Shown one piece after another: positions 1 to 9,070 of a stretch of 49,834 bases of DNA (the stretch's first letter is position 1; each line of letters begins with the position of its first letter). The position numbers and the translations under genes were made by a program. Origin of the DNA: Actinophytocola sp045807065 (GTDB lineage Bacteria; Actinomycetota; Actinomycetes; Mycobacteriales; Pseudonocardiaceae); NCBI RefSeq assembly GCF_045807065.1, contig NZ_JBJMIE010000031.1:1-49834 (forward strand), in the 5' to 3' direction. Under the pieces are notes generated by a model, which worked only from the letters and a program-made list of their open reading frames with translations, was not told where the DNA came from and did no database searches.

Positions 1-1203
1 CGTCACGAGAAGTGGTGCACTGGATGCGGACCGGGCAGGGCTGGCACTGGCCCTTGGTGAACCGGGCCACGATCAGCGGGGCGGCGGTGGGTGAGGAGGT
101 TGGGTAGGGCCGTGCCAGCCTCTGCTGACCTGTCCTTGGGGGCAGGTCACTTGCTGCCGGTCGAAGTCGATGGGGAAGTTGTCTCGGTCGAAGCCTTCGT
201 TGCGGCGGTGCTGGCGAGTGGGGTTGCCCGGCAGCGGTCCGGTGACGGTGGCCTGGTGTTCTCGGATGGCTTGGTCCAGGTGGACCAGAAAGGTGTAACC
301 ACCGTCGACGAGGTGCTCAGCGGGCAGCAGGCCACGGCGCTTCAGCCGGGTGTGGATGTCGGGCAGCGCCTGCGTATCGCTGGTCGTGGCCGCGGTGGTG
401 GCCACGTCTGTGATCACGTTGGCGCCCTCCGGCGAGCAGGTTGCGGTGAGATGGGTCAGGAATCCCTTCCAGCGGGTGGTCTGTCCCCGGCGTGCGTAGC
501 GGGCGGTGGGGTCATAGGGAGAGACGATCACGCGGGATGAGGGCGGCAGCCCGCCATCGTCGTCGGTGCGCCAGCGCAGGCGGCCCGCCGCGTCGCGGTA
601 GTAGTTCTGCACGAAGATCTGCCGGAGGGTCTGGACACGGGGACCGAACACGTGGCCCCTCCCGTGCGTGTGGAGATGTTCCAGTAGCCCTATGGCGTCA
701 TTGCCGGCGTTGGTGATCCTGGTCTTGGGCCGAGTGGGGTTCTTGCCCAGCCGAACCGGACGGCCGTAGCGGCGTCCCCATTCTTCGTCCACCAGACTGG
801 CCAGAAGCTGCGGGGCGGCGCTGGCGATCTCCTCCAACGCGGCGCGCACCGCCTCGGTGATCAGCTCCAGCCGGGTCAGGTCGCGCACCGCGGCCAGAAC
901 ATGGGTGGAATCGGTGCGCTGCGTGCCGCGTTCGCGCACCAGCCCGAGCAGGAACTGCAGGACGCAGACCGTGGCCAACTGAGCTGGTGAGAGACCAGGA
1001 CGCCCATCACGCGGGTACCAGTCGAGGAAGTCCTCGTCGCCCCACAACCCGTTCAGCCGATCTTTCACCCACATCGCAGTCGTACCACCCGGATTACTCG
1101 CCCGCGCAACCCGCGCGGTCAAAGACGGAACATGCTCCCCGGAACGGAGACGAACAGACAACGGGGCACCTCGGCAGCTGCATCGACCTTGAACAGGGCA
1201 GAT
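1..1203 (-). pseudogene. IS1182-family transposase, internally deleted and frameshifted
   Basis: DDE transposase remnant. The reading frame shows the N-terminal block DEDFLDWYPRDGRPGLSPAQ, then LLGL joined directly to VRERGTQRTDSTHV. In intact IS1182-family transposases about 55 residues lie between these two blocks, so an in-frame deletion removed part of the N-terminal region just before the first catalytic Asp (TDSTH). The reading frame stops at 73, but a neighbouring frame continues to the window edge with FTKGQCQPCPVRIQCTTSR, the usual Cys-rich C-terminal part, so there is also a frameshift near 75-110. The start at 1203 is the furthest plausible ATG. Element ends were not identified and the left end lies outside the window. 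Almost certainly inactive. Confidence 0.85.
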
Positions 1204-1477
1204 CATGCTACTGATCACGTGTCACACCATGAAACCAAGATCACCGACAGAGTCAAGCTAAGGGGGAGCACCACACCGCTAACGAGTGGCTGGGACGTGA
1301 GGTGTATCCGCAGCCGATCACGTAGAGGCCAGCGGCAGTGGTGATTCGCATCTAGTTCCGCTCCGCGCTCGGGCGGCACACCTGCTCGGACCTCGGATTC
1401 AGCGCCGCACCGCCAGGGCGGTCCTGGCGACGCGCCGTCGGTTATGTACCAGCGGGAGTGTCGCCACGTCCCCGACT

Positions 1478-2134
1478 TCAGCACCACGAGTCCTGCCGCA
1501 GGTGCGGTGCGGTCGGCCCCACGACATGAACGAGGCCGGTCTGAACGCGATGTTCGGTTCCGACTGCGAATACCTCGTTCCGGCCTGCCGGAGCCCACTT
1601 GCCGCCGCTGGGTGCGATCCACACCTCGATCTTGATCTGGCTGTCCGGTGTGGTGACGGTGAGGGTGTCGGCCGGCTGCATTGGTGGTCCGACCTGCAGT
1701 CGTGAGACCCACACGACCACGGGAGTGACGGCGGTCGTCGCTCCTTTGACTGCGCCTGATCGGGAGGGCTGGGCCATGGAGGTGTTGATGGCGACGCGTC
1801 CGATGGCACTGGTGACTTCCAACGGCGTCGAGCCGTCCTGTGAGGTGCCCAGCGTCAATGCCGCGGCGGCCGGAGGGGCGCTCGCCTGCTCGTCGAGCTT
1901 CAGCCGCAGGATGTTGCGGCCGGTGCGGAGCTCGGGTCGGGACACGTCTACGAGGTCACGCGTCCCTGCGGTGGAAGTAGCGGTCGACGGGCCGGTGACC
2001 GCGGACGCCGAGTTGCTCAGAAGCATCGTGCCGGTGGTCGCGAGCGACAGTGTCAGCGTCGCGTTGAGCACGGTGCGGCGAGCTACTCTGGAGTCGGTCA
2101 CACTGTTCTTGGCTTCGGCATCATCGGGCGACAT
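1478..2134 (-). CDS. Secreted hypothetical protein with Tat-like signal peptide
   Basis: A 218-aa protein starting at an ATG preceded by AGGAG at 6-nt spacing. Residues 18-46 look like a twin-arginine signal (RVARRTVLNATLTLSL, then a hydrophobic stretch and an Ala-x-Ala-type site, SASAV). The mature part is rich in Thr, Val and Ser and probably beta-stranded (for example PVVVWVSRLQVG and QIKIEVWIAP). No family was recognised. The last 20 residues look unlike the rest, and a neighbouring frame runs on to about 1400 as a plausible tail (GDVATLPLVHNRRRVARTAL), so a frameshift near 1500 is possible. It follows the amine-oxidase remnant on the same strand and may have been its operon partner. Confidence 0.55.
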   Translation of the reverse strand: MSPDDAEAKNSVTDSRVARRTVLNATLTLSLATTGTMLLSNSASAVTGPSTATSTAGTRDLVDVSRPELRTGRNILRLKLDEQASAPPAAAALTLGTSQDGSTPLEVTSAIGRVAINTSMAQPSRSGAVKGATTAVTPVVVWVSRLQVGPPMQPADTLTVTTPDSQIKIEVWIAPSGGKWAPAGRNEVFAVGTEHRVQTGLVHVVGPTAPHLRQDSWC

Positions 2135-2247
2135 GAGGGACTCCTAGCGGAATTGGTCGTGGGAGTTCGAAGTGATGGCGGCTCAACCTGATTGCGTGAT
2201 CAGGGGTGGACCCCGGACACGCGTGGTCTGCTGCCCGAGTTCGCGTT

Positions 2248-2519
2248 CTATGGTCGGATCGCGCGTGAGTCGGGTACCTGGTCGACGACCGGCGGCTCGG
2301 TGCGTTCGAGTCTGAGCATCTGCTTGAAGACCCATTCCGCGGACATGAGGGCGCCTTCCAGCCAACCGGGTAGTGGCGAGACCTGGTCGCCCATCACGTA
2401 GAAGCGGTTCTTGTCGGGGGCGAGCAGTCGGCTGTACATGGCGACGGCTTGCGCGTCGAAGGGGTTCCAGTGGGCGCCGACTTCGGCCTGGTAAGGCACA
2501 CTGAGCCATTCCGCGTAAT
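2248..2519 (-). pseudogene. Flavin monoamine oxidase, C-terminal fragment
   Basis: The frame ending at 2248 reads YQAEVGAHWNPFDAQ, then RFYVMGDQVSPLPGW, LEGALMSAEWVFKQML. The GDQ-S-LPGW-EGA-SA pattern matches the C-terminal FAD-binding segment of the flavin monoamine oxidase family. Only about 85 residues remain. The upstream side is replaced in the adjacent frame by an IS630-type transposase N-terminus. The gene was evidently truncated by the insertion or by a later deletion. Inactive. Confidence 0.75.
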
Positions 2520-2756
2520 CACATCCCGCACATAGTCGGCGCTGACCTGCAGCAACGAGGTGATGTCCCGAACCGTCTGGCCCTGGCCGGACGTCATCAC
2601 CACGATCGCCCGTCGCATCCTGACCGGATCCTTCGCCGTTCTGGCTGCCCGCTGCAGCTTGCGGCCTTCCTCCATCGACAACAGCCGGACGAACACCCCA
2701 GGTTGACGAGCCACAACCACCTCCCACGATCGAACCGTGGGATCAGCCTGGCTCAC
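2520..2756 (-). pseudogene. IS630-family transposase, N-terminal helix-turn-helix fragment
   Basis: The frame from 2756 reads VRLLSMEEGRKLQRAARTAK, then VRMRRAIVVMTSGQGQTVRD and ITSLLQVSADYVRDVI. This is the characteristic N-terminal helix-turn-helix region of IS630-type transposases (normally followed by the DDE domain). The frame passes out of recognisable transposase sequence at about 2520, where the amine-oxidase C-terminus begins in another frame. The catalytic domain is absent, so this is a dead remnant. Confidence 0.75.
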
Positions 2757-3149
2757 TCCGCATCAAGATCAGTTACCGGGTCAACCAACTAAACGAGCCA
2801 CTAGATACACGAACCGCGCGGTGTTCGCCGGCCGTCGCGTGTCGGCCAGCACCGGTGAAATACAAGAACCGCTCGCACGGGCAGGCGTTCTCCGCCCTCA
2901 GTAGGGCAAGTGCTGGCGTTGTCGACCAGGAGCGTACGGAGGTTGTAGTCCTGCGGACTGCTGGCCGCCTTGCGCACCAGATAGTCGTGGAGTCTGGCAT
3001 TGCGCTGTCATGACCAGCGTCGCACCGCCGGCACCGGTGCACGACGAAACCCCGCTGCCGATCACGCGCAGGGTTCGCTGCCGGCGACCATCGTCCGCCG
3101 TGGCCGGCCCGCTCACCACATCGATCAGTGGCTCCGGCCCGCTTTGCCG
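2757..3149. other. Gene-poor interval with one possible coding scrap
   Basis: No intact gene is apparent. On the minus strand around 2880-3000 the translation ARLHDYLVRKAASSPQDYNL followed by RTLLVDNAS looks protein-like. It may be a fragment of a broken gene, but I cannot assign a family. Confidence 0.3.
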
Positions 3150-5489
3150 TCAGTGACTTGGGTTCTGGTAGACGAAGAAGCTGGTGGCGGACTCGTCGCT
3201 GCGGGTGCCGGCGCTGTTGACGCTCCAGAAACGCAGTGAGATGTAGCTGCCAGACGGTTGGTCCGTGGGGACGGTGAAGTCGAACGTGGCGGAGCCGTCC
3301 TGGCCCACCGGGAGGGTGGTCTCCGGGCCGGAGCCGAGGACGTAGCCGTAGGAGACCACGTTGGCCTGAACCGGGGTCAGCGTGCACTGGACCCGCTGGC
3401 CCGGCACGAGCCATTGGAAGTTGTTGTCGCAGTTGAGATTGGGTGCCATGTAGGCGACGTAGAAGTAGTAGGTGCGGGATTCGGAGGCGGTGCCGCCGGC
3501 GAGCGTGCTGGTCACGGTCAGGTAGTTGACGTAGGTCTGGGTCGGGGTGAACTCGACGCTGGCGGTCCCGTCCGCGCCGGCCGGCACGGTGACCGAGGGC
3601 CGGCCGTTGAAGGAGTAGGTGTAGCTGACCACGCCGGGCACCGGTGAGGAGAAGGCGAATGTGCCGGGAAGGCCGACTCCGCCGCTGGTCTGGCTTTCCG
3701 GGTACTCCGCGCTGCTCACCTGCGGCTGGTTCGAGTCGACCAGGACGGAGGCATCCGCCCAGCCGGATGGCTGACCGGTGGCGGTGGTGGTGTGCGCGTT
3801 CAGGGAGGAGAAGCCGGAAGCGGTGGGCGTGACGGAGATCGTGGCCGTGCCATCCGCGTCGAGCGGCACGGTGACGTCGTCACCCCCGTTCCAGCGGTAG
3901 GTCACCGAGATCGAATCGGGCAGCACCGAGTGCACGGTGAACGTGGCCGGCGAGCCGACGATCGGATGCTGCTCGAGAGCGTCGATCACCGGCTGGCCCG
4001 GATCGAGGTCGAGATAGGCGGAACTCGGCGCGGTCTGGTAGCCGCTGGTCAGGTTGGCCTTGACGGAGACCTGGTAGAAGCCGTTCGGATCGGTTGGCAC
4101 GACCGTCGCCGTCGCCGTGCCGTCCGCGTCGGCCGGCACGGTCAGCTCCGGCTGGTCGTTGACCTGGTAGGTGTAGCCGGTGACAGTGCTGCCGGCGTGC
4201 GGGGTGAACGTGCATTGCCGTGGCTCACCGACGAAAGCTCGCCGCGGAGTGCAGGTGATACCGGGCTCGTTGGACGCCACCCAGAACCGGTAGGTGGTCG
4301 TCGGTGAGACGTTTCCGGCGGCGTCCACGCCACGTACGGCCAGGCTGAGCGGCCCGCTCCGAGTCGGCACGTACCGGATGACGGCCTGACCGCCCCGATG
4401 ATCTGCCGGCACGAACGTGACCGGCTCGAAGTCGCCGTACTGGAAGCCGACGACATCGCGGTCCCCGTTGGCGGAGAAGGTGAACGCGCCGGGAACGCCG
4501 GTGCCGCCGTTGCCGGGGTAGGTGTCGGTGTAGTCGGTCGAGGTCACCGTCGGAGCCGTGGCCGGCGGGGTGAAGTCGGTGGCGAGCCTGCACACCCCGC
4601 TCCATGGCCCGGTGTCACCCTGCGGGTCCTTTCCGCGCACCTGCCAGGCATAGGTGACGCCGTTGGTCAGATACTGGTCGACGAAAGCCCAGACTCCGGT
4701 GACAGTCAGACCGCTGTTGGCGAACGTCACACGTTGCTCAGGGTGGTCGACCGGCCAGAGCGCGAACTCGCCGCCGATGAAACTGTCGTCCGGATCGGAC
4801 ACGTCCGCGGACACCCGCGACGACCCACCGGGCACCGGTACGGGCTTGTTCGAGCAGGCCGTGTTGTTGACGGTGGGATTGGTCGGTTTGACCGGTGGGC
4901 GGTCGTAGGTGAGGGTCAGCTGCGCGGCCGGGCTGTACTCGCGGCCGAACCGCGGATCGCTCTGCTGGTCATCCGGCAACCGGAACGCCAGGGTGACGCT
5001 GTTGCGCCCGGCATCCAGTGCGCTCTGCACGGCGGCCGTGGCGTTCCACACGACCTGCCGCGCCGGGCACGAACTGTCCAGGAAGGGGCCGCCGAGCTTG
5101 ACCAACTCGGCCGGCTGGTCGTTCCAGGTCGGTTTGCTCGTCGGATCGGTCAGCCAGACCTGGGTGCCGCGCGGGTTCGTGCAGTCGGTGACCGCGGTCT
5201 CGTCGGTGCTCAGGAATGCCTGTACGTACCGGTTGCCTCGCAGGGCCGCCAGGCTGAACGTCACATAGGACTTCGTCACATGGTTGACGCCGTTGGCGTA
5301 GACATGGGCACCGACCGGCGCGTTGCCGGGCGCGTTGACGAAGCTGGCGCGTGGTGCGGCGGCGTCGACATACGCCCATCGCGTCGGCGACAACGGGGTG
5401 ATCGTGGTGGCGGACGCGGGCCCTGCCGACAGCCCAGCCGCGAGCAACACAAAGGCGAGTAACGCGGGCAGAACTCGCTTGGTACCCAT
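3150..5489 (-). CDS. Secreted multi-domain protein: DNRLRE-like domain plus Ig-like repeats
   Basis: A 779-aa exported protein. The ATG at 5489 is favoured over the adjacent ATG at 5492 because GGAGG then sits 6 nt upstream. A Sec signal (KRVLPALLAFVLLAAGLSAG, cleavage after ASA) is followed by a roughly 170-residue beta-rich domain resembling DNRLRE/CBM-like domains (SYVTFSLAALRG, then TWNDQPAELVKLG). After that come several divergent Ig/bacterial-PKD-like modules of 90-100 residues that share the signature TVPADADGTATATVVPT and its variants. No catalytic motif or sorting signal is visible. Probably an extracellular adhesive or scaffold protein. It stands alone on its strand, flanked by remnants. 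Confidence 0.8.
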   Translation of the reverse strand: MGTKRVLPALLAFVLLAAGLSAGPASATTITPLSPTRWAYVDAAAPRASFVNAPGNAPVGAHVYANGVNHVTKSYVTFSLAALRGNRYVQAFLSTDETAVTDCTNPRGTQVWLTDPTSKPTWNDQPAELVKLGGPFLDSSCPARQVVWNATAAVQSALDAGRNSVTLAFRLPDDQQSDPRFGREYSPAAQLTLTYDRPPVKPTNPTVNNTACSNKPVPVPGGSSRVSADVSDPDDSFIGGEFALWPVDHPEQRVTFANSGLTVTGVWAFVDQYLTNGVTYAWQVRGKDPQGDTGPWSGVCRLATDFTPPATAPTVTSTDYTDTYPGNGGTGVPGAFTFSANGDRDVVGFQYGDFEPVTFVPADHRGGQAVIRYVPTRSGPLSLAVRGVDAAGNVSPTTTYRFWVASNEPGITCTPRRAFVGEPRQCTFTPHAGSTVTGYTYQVNDQPELTVPADADGTATATVVPTDPNGFYQVSVKANLTSGYQTAPSSAYLDLDPGQPVIDALEQHPIVGSPATFTVHSVLPDSISVTYRWNGGDDVTVPLDADGTATISVTPTASGFSSLNAHTTTATGQPSGWADASVLVDSNQPQVSSAEYPESQTSGGVGLPGTFAFSSPVPGVVSYTYSFNGRPSVTVPAGADGTASVEFTPTQTYVNYLTVTSTLAGGTASESRTYYFYVAYMAPNLNCDNNFQWLVPGQRVQCTLTPVQANVVSYGYVLGSGPETTLPVGQDGSATFDFTVPTDQPSGSYISLRFWSVNSAGTRSDESATSFFVYQNPSH

Positions 5490-5605
5490 CATGGTCCTCC
5501 CCCAGGAGCTGACCCGCACCCGCAGGTCGCCACGCATCGCCTATCGCCGCGGGTTCCCTAGACGTTACGAAGCAACATCGTTGAATCAAGTGACGTGTCC
5601 ATACG

Positions 5606-5850
5606 TTGCCGGACGCGGAGCCGATCCTCGAACTCGTGAGGCGAGTCGAACGTAAGCAGGGCTACTACCACGGGTTGTTGCAAACCCCCGACTACGCCCA
5701 CGCTCGCATCTCCGCCATCGATTCCGGCCACTCCGAGGAATGGGTGGCAGGCGTCGTCAACACCCGAATGGAACGGCGAAGGATTCTAGCCCGACCGAAT
5801 GCCGCGCGGTTCAACTTCTACATCCACGAGAACGCCTTGCGGCTTCGAGT
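5606..5850 (+). pseudogene. DUF5753-type (Scr1-like) HTH regulator fragment
   Basis: The plus frame reads GYYHGLLQTPDYAHARISAI, then RMERRRILARPNAARFNFYI and HENALRLRVGSDE. This matches the middle of the DUF5753 domain found C-terminal to XRE helix-turn-helix domains in actinomycete regulators (GLLQTxDYAxA ... RMxRQxIL ... DExALRxxVG). The N-terminal DNA-binding domain is missing, and the downstream part merges into an unrelated minus-strand gene remnant at about 5850. Non-functional fragment. Confidence 0.7.
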
Positions 5851-6255
5851 CGGCTCCGATGAGCTTCATGTAGGAGGAGGTGGTCTGGCCGTAGAACCGC
5901 GCAGCGTCGAAGTCGGGCAACTGTGCGCGGCAGTGCGCGAAGTCGAAGTTGACGAGGGCTGCGGTGGACAGGTTGACCTCGATACTGTCCCAGAATGTGG
6001 GTTCCGGTGGTGCGGCGAGTCAGCAGGCTCACCTAAACGGTGGGGGCGCAGACGACTGGTCAGGATGACATCGACGATCGTCTGTCGGTGATCTGGATTG
6101 TTCTGAGCAAGCCGTTCCAGCGCGTAGGACCGGCCAGGCGGACCGGCGCCTTGTCATTCCTGAGGTGGTCGGCGGCTTGGCCGTAGAGTTCTGTGATGCG
6201 CCGTTCGCGAGCGTCCTCCTCGGTGTGGAGTTGCGCGCGTTCGCCCAGCCACTAG
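5850..6255 (-). pseudogene. Pentapeptide-repeat protein remnant
   Basis: Minus-strand pieces in different frames give RAQLHTEEDARERRITELYG, then QAADHLRNDKAPVRLAG, LYALERLAQNNPDHRQTIVD, then FWDSIEVNLSTAALVNFDFA and HCRAQLPDFDAARFYGQTT. This is the order seen in common actinomycete pentapeptide-repeat proteins: an N-terminal helical region with KAPVRLGGLYALERLAQ, then repeats of the A(N/D)LxxxxF type. At least one frameshift (near 6140) and an internal deletion separate the two blocks. A stop codon precedes the first block. Dead gene. Confidence 0.7.
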
Positions 6256-6393
6256 CGGCGACCGATGTTCACCGTCGTCTCTGGGGCGGTGACCGTCCGG
6301 AAGGCGTCGTGGCGCCGGCGCGAACACCGGCGCCACGGGCACGTCCCGACGAGTGAGTTCCGCGTCCTGCGTGTAGACCCCCCATCAGTGCGG

Positions 6394-6560
6394 TTAGCGC
6401 CACGAGTACGTGGCCTGGACCTCCACCTCGATCAGCCAGCCTGGCACCGCCAGTCCTGCCACCTCGAGCGTCGCTCGCGCCGGCCGTGCGGCGTTGGCGA
6501 TCCTGGGCGGCGCGGGCGCGCCGGTTCCCATCGGCACGGGAGTTGGTCCTCGGTGATCGT
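6394..6560 (-). pseudogene. RidA/YjgF family C-terminal fragment
   Basis: The minus-strand frame ending at 6394 reads PPRIANAARPARATLEVAGL, then AVPGWLIEVEVQATYSWR and stop. RidA-family deaminases end with the same pattern (R-A-T-VEVAGLAxPGxLVEIEV), including the conserved Arg of the RPAR-x-T segment. Upstream of about 6560 no matching frame was found, so roughly the first two thirds of the gene are gone. RidA-like genes often neighbour flavin amine oxidases, so it may derive from the same former operon as the 2248-2519 fragment. Confidence 0.65.
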
Positions 6561-7474
6561 GCCCCCGGCCGGCAGTGGTGGCTCAGCGCTGTTACCTGGA
6601 CGGAACTCAGAGACCTACTCTGGACGAAATGGACCGCAGCGGCCTGACCACGTCCGCGTTCGCAGCCGGCTGTCGAGACCGACGTCCTACAGGGGACAGA
6701 ATGTTGCTGCTGCGCGAGCATTCTCCGGTAACCACTTCGCTATCGGCTGGCGGCGCAGTACCGGATCGCGAGCAACAACACACAAACATGGAACAGGTCG
6801 TGCCCCTTCCCGTGTCGCCTGTTGAAGGCGCGTCGACGACGAGGTAACCGCTGACCGGCAGGCGGCGTCGAGCCAGGCCATGCGGAGCGAATGCTCGCGC
6901 GGCGCCGTCTCACCTGGTCAACAGCCCCAACCGGCCAAGCGGTGGGCTTGACCGGTTCGGGGGCCGCCAGAGTCGGAGGGCGTCGCGCATGACGTGCGGG
7001 TCTGAGGTCGTTCAGTCCGTGTGCCATCGGCGGTTTGGGCGCGATTGGTTATGTCGAGTGACGAGGTTATGAACACCAAGAGGTTGACGGTAAAGTTCTA
7101 CCCGCGAGTAACCACCACCATCCGGGGCACTCCTACCCGAGTGACCATCCCAACACGGGGCAGTACGGCACGATCGTGCTTCAGCACGCGCAGTAGTTCT
7201 GGCTCACGTCGTCGATGTCTCGGTCGGGCCCCAGAGCAGGCGCTGGGGTTTTCCCCAGGGGATGAAGTGGCCGCGGTGGTCGTGTGTGTTGACGTCCTGG
7301 TCTGGCGATTGATATGCGGCGATTCGGAATTCCGGGACAAATCACTGCGGTGTTATGTTTGAGCGGTTGCACCGCGACTTCCCAACCCCTCAGACTGGAC
7401 GCCGAAATTCGGGGGAACTGAACAGGCCCGGGTGCGTCCAAGTCGTAATTGTGGGAGCCGGGAGGTGTGCATCG
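6561..7474. other. Gene-poor interval upstream of the toxin locus
   Basis: About 0.9 kb with many short frames on both strands but none with a recognisable domain or consistent coding character. It probably contains decayed sequence, plus the promoter of the type VII-style locus starting at 7475. I see no RNA gene or clear repeat in it. Confidence 0.4.
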
Positions 7475-7801
7475 GTGGCAGACGGATTCACGGTTGATCT
7501 CGGTGCGTTGGAGAAGGCGGCCGAGGGGGTCAACAACACCCTGGACGAGCTGGCGGCCAAGAAGGTCAAGGACATCGACGCGGACAAAGGCGCCTTCGGG
7601 CACGACGATCTCGCGGACACCGTCGCCGATTTCTGCGAGCGCTGGGAGATCGGCGTCGAGCACCTGGCCAAGGACGGGCAGGAGATCTCGGCCAGGCTCA
7701 CGCAGAGCGTCGCCGGGTACCTGAAAGTCGACAGCTCGCTGAAGGGTCATTTCGACGGCATCCTGCAGCGATCCAGTGGCGAAGATCCCGGGGTGCACTG
7801 A
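7475..7801 (+). CDS. EspC/ESAT-6-like small protein (type VII secretion partner)
   Basis: A 108-aa all-helical protein beginning at GTG, with GGGAGG about 9 nt upstream. An upstream in-frame start exists, but its N-terminal extension lacks family resemblance. The pattern (FTVDLGALEKAAEGVNNTLD, then KGAFGHDDLADTVADFCERW, and a final helix ending in SVAGYLKVDSSLKGHF) is typical of EspC/DUF2580-type proteins. These form a helical hairpin and travel with type VII secretion substrates. The stop overlaps the next gene's ATG (ATGA-type junction at 7798-7804), so the two are translationally coupled. Its likely role is as secretion partner or chaperone of the 420-aa toxin candidate. Confidence 0.75.
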   Translation: MADGFTVDLGALEKAAEGVNNTLDELAAKKVKDIDADKGAFGHDDLADTVADFCERWEIGVEHLAKDGQEISARLTQSVAGYLKVDSSLKGHFDGILQRSSGEDPGVH

Positions 7802-9063
7802 TGGCCAAGGAACTCGGGGAGACGTCCGATCCGAAGGAGCTGGTTCCCGGTGACGCCGACTCGGTGACCAGCACGCTCAACGCGATGCGGGCGTACGGCG
7901 ACGCGTTGCACGAGGCTGGCGAGGGTCTGCAGAAGATCGACACCACCGAGGGGTGGACGGGCGCGGCGGGCGATGCCTTCCGCAAGGTGTTCGACGGCCA
8001 GCCCGGCAAGTGGTTGGAGGCGGGCGACTGCTTTCACAACGGCGCGACCGCGCTGGAGACCTACACCTCGACGCTGACCTGGGCGCAGGGGCAGGCGGCC
8101 GAGGCGATCCGGCAATGGAACGACGGCGAGACCGCGACCAACCAGGCCAGGACCAAACACCAACAGGACGAGCAGGAGGCCGGCCACAGCCTCCCCTTCG
8201 ACGATTCCGTCGGCGAGGGCAAACGGGCCGCCGCGCGCGACATCCTCGACAAGGCACGTGGCCAGCTCAAGAGCGCGGGCGACACCGCCAACAAGGCGGT
8301 CGGCGCCGCGCGGGACAAGGCCCCGGAGAAGCCCGGGTTCTGGTCGAAGGTGTGGGACGGCGTCAAAGACATCGCCTCGGACGTGGGCGCCACCCTGGAG
8401 AACGTCGGAGGCGCCGTGGTCAACACGGTGGCGTCGGTCGGCAACGCGATCATCAACCACCCCGGGGACGTCGCGGCGGCGGCCCTGGGCGCGTTGACGG
8501 TGGCGGCCGGAGCGGGCGGGGAGGGCCTCGGCGGACTGCTGGACGCGACCGTCGTGCTGGCACCCGCGGGCGTGGCGGTCAACGTGGGCTCTGCCGCGCT
8601 CATCGGGCTGGGTGCCACCACCGTCGCGGCCGCTGGCGGGGACATCCTGATGCACGCCGCGAGTGATGACAGTGTGTCACCGATGCGGACCGACCACACC
8701 GGGTCGTCCGGCGGCGACGGGCTTGAGCCGCGGGACGTCAACCGGCCGGACAGCGTCCCCGAGGTGAAGGTCGACGACAAGCAGTTCGGCACCAAGGTCG
8801 GCAAGCACGCCCAGGACTACGGCCTGAACCCGGGCGACGCCGAGTCCCGGGCGTGGGTCCGGCAGCACGTCGACGACATCTCCCGCACACCCAACGAGGT
8901 CCGCCAGGGCCCCTGGAACCCGCAGGGTGGCGGGGGCAGCGACTACTATTTCCTCCGGAAGGGCGAAGACGTGGTGGTCACGAAGAGTGATGGAACGTTC
9001 GTCACCATCCTCAAGGGTGGCCAGTCCAACGGCTGGTTCAACGGCGCCACTCCAGTGAAGTGA
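7801..9063 (+). CDS. Putative type VII-secreted polymorphic toxin
   Basis: A 420-aa protein. Residues 10-110 form a helical WXG100-like targeting region (TTEGWTGAAGDAFRKVFDGQ, typical of putative T7SS-secreted proteins). Residues 110-180 are charged linker helices. Residues 195-285 are glycine/alanine-rich and hydrophobic (AAAALGALTVAAGAGGEGLG), possibly membrane-inserting. After a Gly/Ser/Pro hinge, the last ~100 residues (from VKVDDKQFGTKVGKHAQDYG to DVVVTKSDGTFVTILKGG) form a compact C-terminal module, the expected toxin. The terminal beta-strand pattern resembles small RNase-type toxins (BECR-like), but I cannot assign a family. The gene follows the EspC-like partner by overlap and precedes a likely immunity gene by 7 nt. 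Confidence 0.7.
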   Translation: MAKELGETSDPKELVPGDADSVTSTLNAMRAYGDALHEAGEGLQKIDTTEGWTGAAGDAFRKVFDGQPGKWLEAGDCFHNGATALETYTSTLTWAQGQAAEAIRQWNDGETATNQARTKHQQDEQEAGHSLPFDDSVGEGKRAAARDILDKARGQLKSAGDTANKAVGAARDKAPEKPGFWSKVWDGVKDIASDVGATLENVGGAVVNTVASVGNAIINHPGDVAAAALGALTVAAGAGGEGLGGLLDATVVLAPAGVAVNVGSAALIGLGATTVAAAGGDILMHAASDDSVSPMRTDHTGSSGGDGLEPRDVNRPDSVPEVKVDDKQFGTKVGKHAQDYGLNPGDAESRAWVRQHVDDISRTPNEVRQGPWNPQGGGGSDYYFLRKGEDVVVTKSDGTFVTILKGGQSNGWFNGATPVK

Positions 9064-9070
9064 GGACACG

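Noticed and set aside
3258..5462. Plus-strand frames of 119-354 aa opposite the Ig-repeat protein
   Set aside because: Arg/Gly/Val-rich shadows without ribosome sites or domain resemblance. The minus strand has a signal peptide and coherent repeats.
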